Below, piece after piece: positions 1 through 5,471 of a DNA stretch of 5,512 nucleotides; position 1 is the first letter of the stretch, and every line of letters starts with the position of its first letter. Both the position numbers and the translations under genes were made by a program. The notes under the pieces are model-generated. The model was given only the letters and a program-made list of their open reading frames with translations, was not told the DNA's origin and did not search any database. Source of the DNA: Gammaproteobacteria bacterium (GTDB taxonomy: Bacteria > Pseudomonadota > Gammaproteobacteria > SZUA-229); assembly GCA_030641945.1 (NCBI GenBank), contig DAOWLL010000145.1:1-5512 (forward strand), written 5' to 3'.

Positions 1-578
1 CCACCAGGCATGTCGTAATGCCGTAAAACCTCCATCTCGGTATCAACATCCGGGTATCCTATTTGCAGTCGAAGCAGGAAACGGTCGAGCTGCGACTCCG
101 GCAGTGGATAAACACCTTCAAAGTCGAAGGGGTTTTGCGATGCGAGCAGGAAAAAATCTTTTGGCAGCTCGTATGTTTTGCGATCAAGCGTGATTACACC
201 CTCCTCCATTGCCTGCAGCAACGAAGACTGTGTCTTGGGCCCGGTACGGTTTATTTCATCAACCAGTACAACATCAGCGAAAAGGGGCCCGGCCAGCAAT
301 TTGAAACTATTGTTCTGCTTATCGAACACATGAATACCGGTCAGATCAGATGGCATCATATCGGCCGTACACTGAATACGTTTGAATTCACCCTTGAGAA
401 TTTGTGCGAGTGATTTTGCCAGCAGGGTTTTGCCAAGCCCCGGCGGTCCTTCAAGCAATACATGCCCCTGTGCAACCAGCGCCACGCATAAGCCGTGGAT
501 CGTTTGCTGCATACCAAACAGCACTTTACCAAGCTGCTGCTGTAATTCCTGTTCGAGTTGTTCGACGGCTGTTGTCAT
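1..578 (-). CDS. MoxR-family AAA+ ATPase (partial, C-terminus off the left edge)
   Basis: This is the N-terminal 192 residues of a MoxR-type AAA+ ATPase; the gene continues beyond base 1. Visible motifs are Walker A GPPGLGKT (residues 44-51), Walker B VVLVDEIN (103-110, with D107 and E108), a sensor-1 type ASQNP (146-150) and the ESQLDRFL box (161-168, with a conserved arginine at 167). Full-length MoxR proteins are usually a little over 300 residues, so roughly a third is missing. MoxR ATPases are thought to act as chaperone-like machines that mature or insert metal or cofactor into partner complexes, often with von Willebrand factor A or DUF58 proteins. The ATG at 576-578 overlaps the stop of the upstream DUF4350 gene as ATGA, and an AAAGG lies about 8 bases upstream, so translation is probably coupled. 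The family call is secure; the substrate is unknown. A DUF58 gene is the expected next member of the operon. Confidence 0.95.
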   Translation of the reverse strand, partial: MTTAVEQLEQELQQQLGKVLFGMQQTIHGLCVALVAQGHVLLEGPPGLGKTLLAKSLAQILKGEFKRIQCTADMMPSDLTGIHVFDKQNNSFKLLAGPLFADVVLVDEINRTGPKTQSSLLQAMEEGVITLDRKTYELPKDFFLLASQNPFDFEGVYPLPESQLDRFLLRLQIGYPDVDTEMEVLRHYDMPG

Positions 579-1876
579 GTCAAAACCTTTTGTATTCGAT
601 TAATGGATCGAGTGAGTTGTATTAATTTAGTTGTTCCAGCTGTATGCCCGCTTGCACGCTGCAACCTTTGAATATCACGCCCTGAAATGTCTGGATGGTC
701 ATGCAGCCAGATCCACAGAGAATCACCTTCGAGCTGTGTATGGGTACTGATATCATCCAGTAAGCGTACAGCCAGTTCGTGCGCGATTGTGCGCGACTTG
801 ATTCGCCGTGTAAAAAAGCCGGCCATTGCTTCGATAAAATCCCTGCTTGCCGGTTTGATAGCGCGCTTTCTAACAGGCGCTAGCCGGGGACTTCTACCCA
901 GAGCATAGATCAGCCAGAATGCGCCAATAAACAAAAGACTGTTATGTAATCGATCATCTGCAAAAAAGGCCTCCGGATCATACAGATCGGACAGGCCGAA
1001 ATGGTAATCATCAAAAATTACATAGCCGCCATCAGCAACAGTATGTGACAACAGGTTAGCAAACCAGCGGGCATTATCCTGTTGTTTCAGTACGCTATTG
1101 CTAAGCAGATCGGGAAATGCACTGAGATAAACCCAGCCTTTGCCGACTGGCAATAACCACATTGCTGTCTGCTGTTGCGATTCGCCATAGATTAAACGTA
1201 ATGCAAGACGCGCTGATTCGCTGTTTATTGACCAGTATGCTGCCTCTATATCATCGACTTCATTTTTATATTGATACATGCCGGGCGTATGCAAGCTCTC
1301 CAGCTCATGCACCTGGCTGAACAGCGTATGCTCAACAGCAGGATATAAGCGGTAAGGAGTCGGCTTGAATGCCTGGATAGACTCCTGCATATCAGTCAAA
1401 TCGAATTCTGACTCTTCAGCTTCGATGGCATCACGCTGCAGTGTGAATTCTTCAGCAGTCAGCTTACTTAGTGCATCTTTAATTTCATCTTCCCTGGTCC
1501 ATTCATACGTATCGCTCCACTGCGGTATGTGATAAAGGCTGGCCAGTATAATCACTGCATTGCCGTTACTGATCCAGTTATTCATCGCCGCCCATTCTGA
1601 ATCCAGCGACTCCCTGGCATGCGGCAAACTGACAATCATCAGGTTGCCGGCCGCCGGCAGAGCTTCCTGGTCTATGCGTGTAACAGGTTTACGCAGACTA
1701 TGAATATTGAAGTTGTTTTGAGCCAGCCAGCTATGCAATCCCTTGAGGCCATGTTTACCAACATCCTCCGTCGTTGGCCGTGAAACAACAGTCTGATCAG
1801 TCTGTGGTGACATCAGGCTGACGAGTAGAAAGAAAGACAATAACGCACCAGCCAGTGTAATCAGGGTATCACGCAT
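575..1876 (-). CDS. DUF4350-type membrane protein of the MoxR operon
   Basis: The product is 433 residues long. It has one membrane segment near the N-terminus (about 5-23), a large presumably extracytoplasmic domain (about 25-310), a second membrane segment (about 312-327) and a cytoplasmic tail of about 105 residues that opens with ALGRSPRLAPV. Just before TM2, the segment GYVIFDDYHFG (284-294) matches the signature of DUF4350 proteins, whose core resembles class I glutamine amidotransferase folds; no obvious catalytic triad is visible. I chose the ATG at 1874-1876. It overlaps the DUF4129 stop by 8 bases (ATGCGTGA), puts the TM segment directly at the N-terminus, and has CAGGGA about 9 bases upstream. 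The longer reading from 1948 would add 24 non-hydrophobic residues and a larger overlap. The stop overlaps moxR as ATGA. Its function is unknown; it is probably a membrane partner of the ATPase. Confidence 0.82.
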   Translation of the reverse strand: MRDTLITLAGALLSFFLLVSLMSPQTDQTVVSRPTTEDVGKHGLKGLHSWLAQNNFNIHSLRKPVTRIDQEALPAAGNLMIVSLPHARESLDSEWAAMNNWISNGNAVIILASLYHIPQWSDTYEWTREDEIKDALSKLTAEEFTLQRDAIEAEESEFDLTDMQESIQAFKPTPYRLYPAVEHTLFSQVHELESLHTPGMYQYKNEVDDIEAAYWSINSESARLALRLIYGESQQQTAMWLLPVGKGWVYLSAFPDLLSNSVLKQQDNARWFANLLSHTVADGGYVIFDDYHFGLSDLYDPEAFFADDRLHNSLLFIGAFWLIYALGRSPRLAPVRKRAIKPASRDFIEAMAGFFTRRIKSRTIAHELAVRLLDDISTHTQLEGDSLWIWLHDHPDISGRDIQRLQRASGHTAGTTKLIQLTRSINRIQKVLT

Positions 1877-2696
1877 CACATAGGTCCCTGGTTTTGCTGC
1901 GACAGGCAACAAGCTGTTGTTCTGAAACGCGTTCATCACCGTATACAACCGGTTCCGTCAGATCGATTTGCTCACGCAACAAGCCTGCCTTGTGCGCATC
2001 AGATTTCTCAAGACATGAAATCAACTCACGATTGGTGAAACTAGTCGATGCAGGCACCAGGTTTTCGTTAACCAGGTGCTCTATGCTGTATTGCAGCAAT
2101 GCGCTGATCTGTTCACGCAGCGGCAAAGCCAGTATGGCCTCCCATTGCCACACGGGTTTGATCTCTGTGCTTTCGCCATCACCCTGCCGTCCCTGCAATC
2201 GAGGAAGCTTAAGCATGCCTGCGCGGTAAAACTCATGCACAACAAGAATGACCGTGCCACAAACGATAAGCCAGATAACGATTGTGAAAAAAAGCTGAAC
2301 ACTTTCATCTGCGGGCATATATTCATTGATGAAGTCTCTGAATGACTCTGCATGCTGCTCGAGCCCAAGCCTTTTCATCCAGGACAGGATAGCTTCCATC
2401 AACAGAAAAGGCGCTTCTTCATTTACGGGCTGCCATATCTCATCGATGATGACATCCAGTCGAGAGTAGTCCAGTGAGTAGTTCGAGAACCGGGGCTGGT
2501 GAAAATAGAATCTGCCAAGCTGCTCACAATCTTCGATACTGGCAAAATCAGTGTCGGTAATGACCAGTACATGCTCGAATTTTTCAACATCATACGATGA
2601 AACAAGCCCCGGACAGGGGCTTGTTTCCATCAGCTCATCACTTGCGTTGCTAATGCCTGCATAAAACAGCATCAGCAAGAACAGTGTATTGCGCAT
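1869..2696 (-). CDS. DUF4129-type secreted/membrane-anchored protein
   Basis: The product is 275 residues long. It starts with a cleavable-looking signal peptide (1-18, ending ISNA before SDE). An extracytoplasmic part of about 110 residues follows, then a single membrane helix (about 134-153, LFFTIVIWLIVCGTVILVV) and a cytoplasmic C-terminal domain. That domain, with TNRELISCL (221-229) followed by a helix and VVYGDERVSEQQL (250-262), fits the DUF4129 pattern of a T-x-REL helix followed by a short YG motif. I assign it by this pattern and by context, since DUF4129 and DUF4350 proteins commonly sit side by side in MoxR clusters. Its ATG overlaps the upstream stop by one base (TAATG), which points to re-initiation by ribosomes finishing the upstream gene, as no clear Shine-Dalgarno is visible. 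Codons 24-33 form a perfect 12-bp hairpin, described separately. The function is unknown. Confidence 0.75.
   Translation of the reverse strand: MRNTLFLLMLFYAGISNASDELMETSPCPGLVSSYDVEKFEHVLVITDTDFASIEDCEQLGRFYFHQPRFSNYSLDYSRLDVIIDEIWQPVNEEAPFLLMEAILSWMKRLGLEQHAESFRDFINEYMPADESVQLFFTIVIWLIVCGTVILVVHEFYRAGMLKLPRLQGRQGDGESTEIKPVWQWEAILALPLREQISALLQYSIEHLVNENLVPASTSFTNRELISCLEKSDAHKAGLLREQIDLTEPVVYGDERVSEQQLVACRSKTRDLCDA
2599..2627 (-). terminator. Perfect 12-bp hairpin inside the DUF4129 gene (terminator- or attenuator-like)
   Basis: GAAACAAGCCCC (2599-2610) and GGGGCTTGTTTC (2616-2627) are perfectly complementary with a 5-base loop, GGACA on the plus strand. The stem has a GCCCC/GGGGC core flanked by A-rich and T-rich ends, the layout of an intrinsic terminator, although the T stretch TTGTTTC is interrupted and lies within the stem. 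It covers codons 24-33 of the DUF4129 gene, just after the signal peptide. It may attenuate the operon or shape mRNA stability. The inverted repeat itself is certain; termination is a guess. Confidence 0.4.
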
Positions 2697-3505
2697 TAGT
2701 CGCCCATACGCTGCTCAAGATCACTGCCCGACTTGCGCAGCTTCAGGTCATTCACATGTGCAATAAATATTGAATCCAGCAATGGGACCATCAAAACTGA
2801 CACGCCAGCCATGACGATATCGAATACACCAAAAGTCATATGCATTTGTCCGTCAGCCATTTCCGGCATAGTGAATGCACCAAAAAAGCCTGCCGCAAAT
2901 GCGACCACCATAATTAATGCATAGATGATAAAGAATGGAATCATGATTACCGCGGTTGTTCGCCAGTAATTGCCCCACACCAGTCTATGGCTCTGTTTTA
3001 GCGATGCAATAATGCCTTCATCATCGACAACGATCAGTACCTGGAAAAACAACAAGGTAACCATCAAGATGAGCCCGGGTATAACCAGCAGGATGAAACC
3101 GACCGAAATAGCCAGCGTATACAGTATAGCCGCGATAAAAACCGGAAATGCTTTCCTGATGCCCACAATCAGCGCATCGTACAATTCACCGCTTCCGCCT
3201 TTGGCAACTTCCCCCACGCGTGACAGGATCGCATTGTAAAGAATAATGCTGACCAGCCACATAATAATGGAAACACCCCCAAGCTGCGGCATGATACCTG
3301 CCATGTATTGCCCCATTTCTTCCTGCGTGGTGAATTGTTGTGCAGGCAGCATTATCTGGAACATGGCGTATTGCATGATGACATTGATGATCGCGGTGAT
3401 AATAATCAGCAGCAATACAGGCTTCAGGCTGGCGACAAATAATTTGAAGCCACTATCAAGGACGCGGCCAATACCCGATGGTTGCGTAAGAGTTTGATAA
3501 GACAC
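2696..3505 (-). CDS. YciC-like (UPF0259/GDPD-membrane-domain type) multi-spanning membrane protein
   Basis: The product is 269 residues long with about six hydrophobic segments (roughly 28-50, 77-97, 119-139, 141-162, 184-210 and 228-250). The stretch VIPGLILMV (141-149), then VVDDEGIIASLKQSHRLVWG (159-178), is the characteristic pattern of YciC-like and related membrane domains: a PG in a helix, then an acidic turn, then a helix of the ALKxSxxLV-G type. It resembles E. coli YciC around VVPGIIM...FASMRSSMRLTWAN, which I know from memory. The start is GTG at 3503-3505, chosen because GAGGAGGGAATC lies immediately upstream, giving an AGGAGG with 5-base spacing; the first ATG is much further in. 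It is the first gene of the four-gene MoxR operon and ends in TAATG with the next gene. The function is unknown; it probably supplies an inner-membrane component or influences envelope properties. Confidence 0.8.
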   Translation of the reverse strand: MSYQTLTQPSGIGRVLDSGFKLFVASLKPVLLLIIITAIINVIMQYAMFQIMLPAQQFTTQEEMGQYMAGIMPQLGGVSIIMWLVSIILYNAILSRVGEVAKGGSGELYDALIVGIRKAFPVFIAAILYTLAISVGFILLVIPGLILMVTLLFFQVLIVVDDEGIIASLKQSHRLVWGNYWRTTAVIMIPFFIIYALIMVVAFAAGFFGAFTMPEMADGQMHMTFGVFDIVMAGVSVLMVPLLDSIFIAHVNDLKLRKSGSDLEQRMGD

Positions 3506-3518
3506 GATTCCCTCCTCG
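3506..3518 (-). promoter_or_regulatory. Strong Shine-Dalgarno for the GTG start of the operon
   Basis: Read on the minus strand, ACGAGGAGGGAATC precedes GTG. The AGGAGG core is a near-perfect anti-Shine-Dalgarno match with 5 bases to the start codon, and it decides the unusual GTG start at 3505. It is much stronger than the initiation signals of the three downstream genes, which rely on overlaps. Confidence 0.85.
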
Positions 3519-3557
3519 TTTATTATTATTATTTCACGAACCTGCTACTCACATTTC

Positions 3558-3566
3558 ACTATAGCA
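3558..3566 (-). promoter_or_regulatory. Candidate extended -10 promoter of the MoxR operon
   Basis: On the minus strand the sequence is TGCTATAGT, a TG-N extended -10 with a TATAGT hexamer (5 of 6 to TATAAT). No good -35 hexamer lies 16-18 bases upstream, which is tolerated at extended -10 promoters. It would start transcription near 3551, giving a leader of about 45 bases before the GTG at 3505. It lies in the only gap upstream of the operon. No terminator for tatD is visible in the same gap, so some readthrough from tatD is possible. Confidence 0.45.
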
Positions 3567-3586
3567 GTTTCATTGTAGATATTTGT

Positions 3587-4390
3587 TTAAATAGCAAAAA
3601 ATCGCCTGGTATTTTCCAGTGCCGCATGCGCCAGTCGTTGACGATCAACCTCCATATATTTCGCAGTCGTATTGCAAATATGCGGCAGGTAACAGGGTTC
3701 ATTCCGGCGCTTATGGACCGGCTCCTGCAGCAGGTCGCGCGGCAGCAAATAAGGCGCGTCAGTTTCCAGCATTATGCTGTCAATTGGAATATTTTTAACG
3801 GCTTGTTGCAAGTCACCACCACGCCGCTCATCACATATCCAGCCGGTGATGCCGATATACATTTCCATTGCAACATATTGCAGTGCCTCATCCACCGATC
3901 CGGTGAAACAATGTGCCACGGCACCAGTAAGATCATTGCTGTATTCAGAGATCATGCTGACGAAATCATCATGCGCATCACGCTGATGTAGAAAAACCGG
4001 CAGCTTGAGCTCACAGGCCAATTGCAGTTGCGCTTCAAAAGCCAAACGCTGTGCCTCGGGTTTTGAATAATTCCTGTTATAGTCGAGCCCGCATTCACCG
4101 ACTGCGACAACCGATTCATCGGCACAAAGATCGCGCAACATGGGTATCGTGTTGTCATCAAACTCGCTGGCATGATGCGGGTGCACCCCGGCAGTTGACA
4201 TCAATATACCTGGATACGTGCGATTCAATTCGAGTGCTGCCTGGCTATGATGCATATCCGTCCCGGTGACAATCATTTGAGAGACACCAGCATCCAGTGC
4301 ACGCTGCACAACATGGCCCAGATCATTGCTGAATGAACTGCCGGTGAGGTTTACACCAATATCAATATACTCGCTCATGTGCGGTATCAT
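3587..4390 (-). CDS. tatD: TatD-family metal-dependent deoxyribonuclease
   Basis: The product is 267 residues long, close to E. coli TatD (260), and similar along its whole length. TatD is a cytoplasmic metal-dependent 3'-5' exonuclease on single-stranded DNA and RNA, linked to repair of oxidative damage. It adopts an amidohydrolase-type TIM barrel. Visible motifs are DIGVNL (10-15), STAGVHPH (65-72), GECGLDYNRN (98-107, with metal ligand E99), FLHQRDAH (133-140, H135), AHCFTG (159-164, H160), YIGITGWICDERRG (178-191) and ETDAPYLLPRDL (209-220, D211), then RRNEP. The N-terminal HxH of most TatD-like proteins is replaced by DIGVN, which is normal for true TatD. The ATG at 4390 gives MIPHMSEYIDIG; the ATG at 4378 is an alternative four codons in. 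Neither has a good Shine-Dalgarno. I prefer 4390 because its context mirrors the rsmJ start. The gene is divergent from rsmJ. Confidence 0.95.
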   Translation of the reverse strand: MIPHMSEYIDIGVNLTGSSFSNDLGHVVQRALDAGVSQMIVTGTDMHHSQAALELNRTYPGILMSTAGVHPHHASEFDDNTIPMLRDLCADESVVAVGECGLDYNRNYSKPEAQRLAFEAQLQLACELKLPVFLHQRDAHDDFVSMISEYSNDLTGAVAHCFTGSVDEALQYVAMEMYIGITGWICDERRGGDLQQAVKNIPIDSIMLETDAPYLLPRDLLQEPVHKRRNEPCYLPHICNTTAKYMEVDRQRLAHAALENTRRFFAI

Positions 4391-4443
4391 ATCAGCAGAT
4401 TACTTTTGCCACATGCCCCTGGGTAGTTATATCTGCTGTATGA
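4387..4443. repeat. Imperfect inverted repeat spanning both divergent start codons
   Basis: The left arm TCATATCAGCAGAT (4387-4400) and the right arm ATCTGCTGTATGA (4431-4443) are complementary apart from one extra base in the left arm. The arms are separated by 30 bases. The tatD ATG lies in the left arm and the rsmJ ATG in the right, so each gene begins with the same context, ATCTGCTG(A)TATGA. It could be an operator dyad, a shared translation signal or chance. Confidence 0.6.
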
Positions 4444-4455
4444 ACACGCCATCAA
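4426..4455 (-). promoter_or_regulatory. Candidate sigma-70 promoter for tatD
   Basis: On the minus strand, TTGATG (4450-4455) is followed after 18 bases by TATAAC (4426-4431). This would start transcription near 4420, about 30 bases before the tatD ATG at 4390. The -35 box would lie inside the first codons of rsmJ, which is plausible given how close the two divergent starts are. The call rests on hexamer matching alone. Confidence 0.4.
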
Positions 4456-5213
4456 TCTGCATTGTTTGTTCGAACATCTCAAAAATAGAACAGGCGAATA
4501 CGCTAGCCGCACAACTGGGCGTACCTCTATTTAAAGAAAAAAGAAATGACTTCGATTTACAGCTACGTTTTGATAATGATTATGTAGAATTATTTGACAC
4601 CGCACTCAACACGGGTATTCACGTTAACTTTGTTGAGGGTGCTCTTGCCCATCGCCAGCAATTCGGCGGAGGACGCGGGCAGGCTATCGCCAGGGCCGTC
4701 GGCCTTAAACAGGGCAATACACCCAGTGTACTCGATATCACCGCCGGCCTTGCCCGGGATGCCTACATACTTGCGTGCATGGGCTGCAAGGTCACATTAG
4801 TGGAACAATCGCCCGTGCTGTACTCACTTATAGACGATGGAATACGGCGCGGTCTCACCGATCAAGCCAGTGTAGATGTGTTGAAGAACTTCATGGACCT
4901 GGTCAATGCCGATTCAATTCTGTATATGGAACATATGGACAAGGAATCCAGGCCCGATGTGATCTATATCGATCCTATGTACCCTGAAAGAAAAAAATCT
5001 GCCCTGGTAAAAAAAGATATGCAGATTCTGCAGCACCTTTTAGCTAAGGATGAAAACGCTGAGCTTTTGCTTAAAACCGCGCTTGAATACGCCACTAAAC
5101 GTGTGGTTGTAAAACGGCCAGTTCATGCCGAGACAGTTGGCGGGATTAAACCCAGCACGAGCATCAGCAGCAAGAAGACAAGGTATGATGTTTATATAGT
5201 GAACAGTGAATAA
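4440..5213 (+). CDS. rsmJ: 16S rRNA (guanine(1516)-N(2))-methyltransferase RsmJ
   Basis: The product is 257 residues long from the ATG at 4440, against about 250 for E. coli RsmJ (YhiQ). It transfers a methyl group from S-adenosylmethionine to N2 of G1516 in small-subunit rRNA. Family motifs run in order: FVEGALAHRQQFGGGRGQAI (64-83), the SAM-binding motif I as VLDITAGLARDAYILA (97-112), VEQSPVLYSLIDDG (121-134), DVIYIDPMYPERKKSALVKK (173-192) with the catalytic-type DPMYP, RVVVKRP (221-227) and the terminal KKTRYDVY (245-252). Motif I has Ala-105 where E. coli has Gly (GLGRD becomes GLARD). Upstream in-frame ATGs at 4326 and 4413 would add 38 or 9 residues with no family similarity, and the 4326 start would lie inside tatD. 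No strong Shine-Dalgarno precedes 4440. The identification is secure; the exact start is less so. Confidence 0.93.
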   Translation: MNTPSICIVCSNISKIEQANTLAAQLGVPLFKEKRNDFDLQLRFDNDYVELFDTALNTGIHVNFVEGALAHRQQFGGGRGQAIARAVGLKQGNTPSVLDITAGLARDAYILACMGCKVTLVEQSPVLYSLIDDGIRRGLTDQASVDVLKNFMDLVNADSILYMEHMDKESRPDVIYIDPMYPERKKSALVKKDMQILQHLLAKDENAELLLKTALEYATKRVVVKRPVHAETVGGIKPSTSISSKKTRYDVYIVNSE

Positions 5214-5216
5214 TGA

Positions 5217-5249
5217 ATATTTCACCGCAAAGGCGCAAAGTGCGCAAAG
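5217..5249 (+). repeat. CGCARAG-type repeat, copy 1 (diverged)
   Basis: The copy begins ATATTTCACCGC four bases after the rsmJ stop and contains three CGCAAAG units (CGCAAAGG, CGCAAAGTG, CGCAAAG). It matches copy 2 at 5323-5354 with a few G/A differences and a one-base indel. Sequences of the form TTCACCGCAGAGGCGCAGAG are seen as dispersed intergenic repeats in many bacterial genomes, as I recall; that memory is not tested here. Confidence 0.7.
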
Positions 5250-5263
5250 AAAATATTTTATAG

Positions 5264-5297
5264 TTGTAGGCCGGGATAAGGCTTTGCCGTTCCCGGC
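5264..5297 (+). repeat. REP-like palindrome (GCCGGGA ... TCCCGGC)
   Basis: GCCGGGA (5270-5276) pairs with TCCCGGC (5291-5297). Inside, GGC (5280-5282) pairs with GCC (5286-5288) around a TTT loop, leaving a small internal loop of TAA opposite GT. The preceding GTTGTAG, the GATAAGGC and the overall stem layout resemble the enterobacterial REP/PU unit (GTAGGCCGGATAAGGCG and partner arm). A run of five T (5303-5307) follows the stem by five bases, so it could also weakly terminate rsmJ transcripts. Confidence 0.6.
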
Positions 5298-5322
5298 GAT
5301 AATTTTTGTAGATCTTTAATAT

Positions 5323-5354
5323 ATATTTCACCGCAGAGGCGCGGAGACGCAGAG
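5323..5354 (+). repeat. CGCARAG-type repeat, copy 2
   Basis: ATATTTCACCGC is followed by three roughly 8-base units: CGCAGAGG, CGCGGAGA and CGCAGAG. This is the inner end of the left arm of the large inverted repeat. It is a cleaner version of copy 1, with CGCAGAG in place of CGCAAAG. Confidence 0.75.
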
Positions 5355-5368
5355 TTTCTTTGATGGTT

Positions 5369-5423
5369 GTAGGAGCGGCTTCAGCCGCGAATTATCAACG
5401 TTCGCGACTAAAGCCGCTCCTAC
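5369..5423. repeat. REP-type hairpin, GTAGGAGCGGCTTCAGCCGCGA family
   Basis: The 22-base arms 5369-5390 and 5402-5423 match at 20 of 22 positions with an 11-base loop (5391-5401). The two differences are both transitions (C/T). Repeats beginning GTAGGAGCGGC and ending GCCGCGA are common REP-type extragenic palindromes in pseudomonads, xanthomonads and relatives, and REP elements are typically linked to RAYT (TnpA-REP) transposases; no such gene is in this window. It lies at the centre of the larger inverted repeat. Confidence 0.75.
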
Positions 5424-5439
5424 GAATACCTGTAATAAC

Positions 5440-5471
5440 CTCTGCGTCTCAGCGCCTCTGCGGTGAAATAT
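5440..5471 (-). repeat. CGCARAG-type repeat, copy 3 (opposite orientation)
   Basis: This is the reverse complement of copy 2 with one difference (5451 against 5343). It reads CTCTGCGTCTCAGCGCCTCT on the plus strand and forms the inner end of the right arm of the large inverted repeat. Confidence 0.75.

Noticed and set aside
63..413. Plus-strand open frame of 116 codons opposite moxR
   Set aside because: The minus strand here encodes Walker A, Walker B and sensor motifs of MoxR; the plus-strand product has no recognisable features and is a shadow.
1645..1662. GC-rich near-palindrome TTGCCGGCCGCCGGCAG
   Set aside because: It is imperfect, lies in coding sequence (the LPAAGN segment of the DUF4350 protein) and is explained by Pro/Ala/Gly codons.
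1877..1948. Longer start for the DUF4350 protein (24 extra residues)
   Set aside because: It would overlap the DUF4129 gene by 80 bases and push the N-terminal membrane segment inward; the ATG at 1876 has a compact overlap and a better ribosome binding site.
3482..3991. Plus-strand open frame of 169 codons opposite tatD
   Set aside because: It is antisense to well-conserved TatD motifs and to the operon leader, with no recognisable domain.
4352..4365. Missing N-terminal HxH metal motif in the TatD protein, as if inactivated
   Set aside because: True TatD proteins, including that of E. coli, also have DIGVN at this place and remain nucleases; the other metal ligands (E99, H135, H160, D211) are present.
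4326..4439. Longer starts for rsmJ at 4326 or 4413
   Set aside because: The first lies within the tatD coding region, neither shows a ribosome binding site, and the extra residues have no counterpart in RsmJ as I know it from E. coli.
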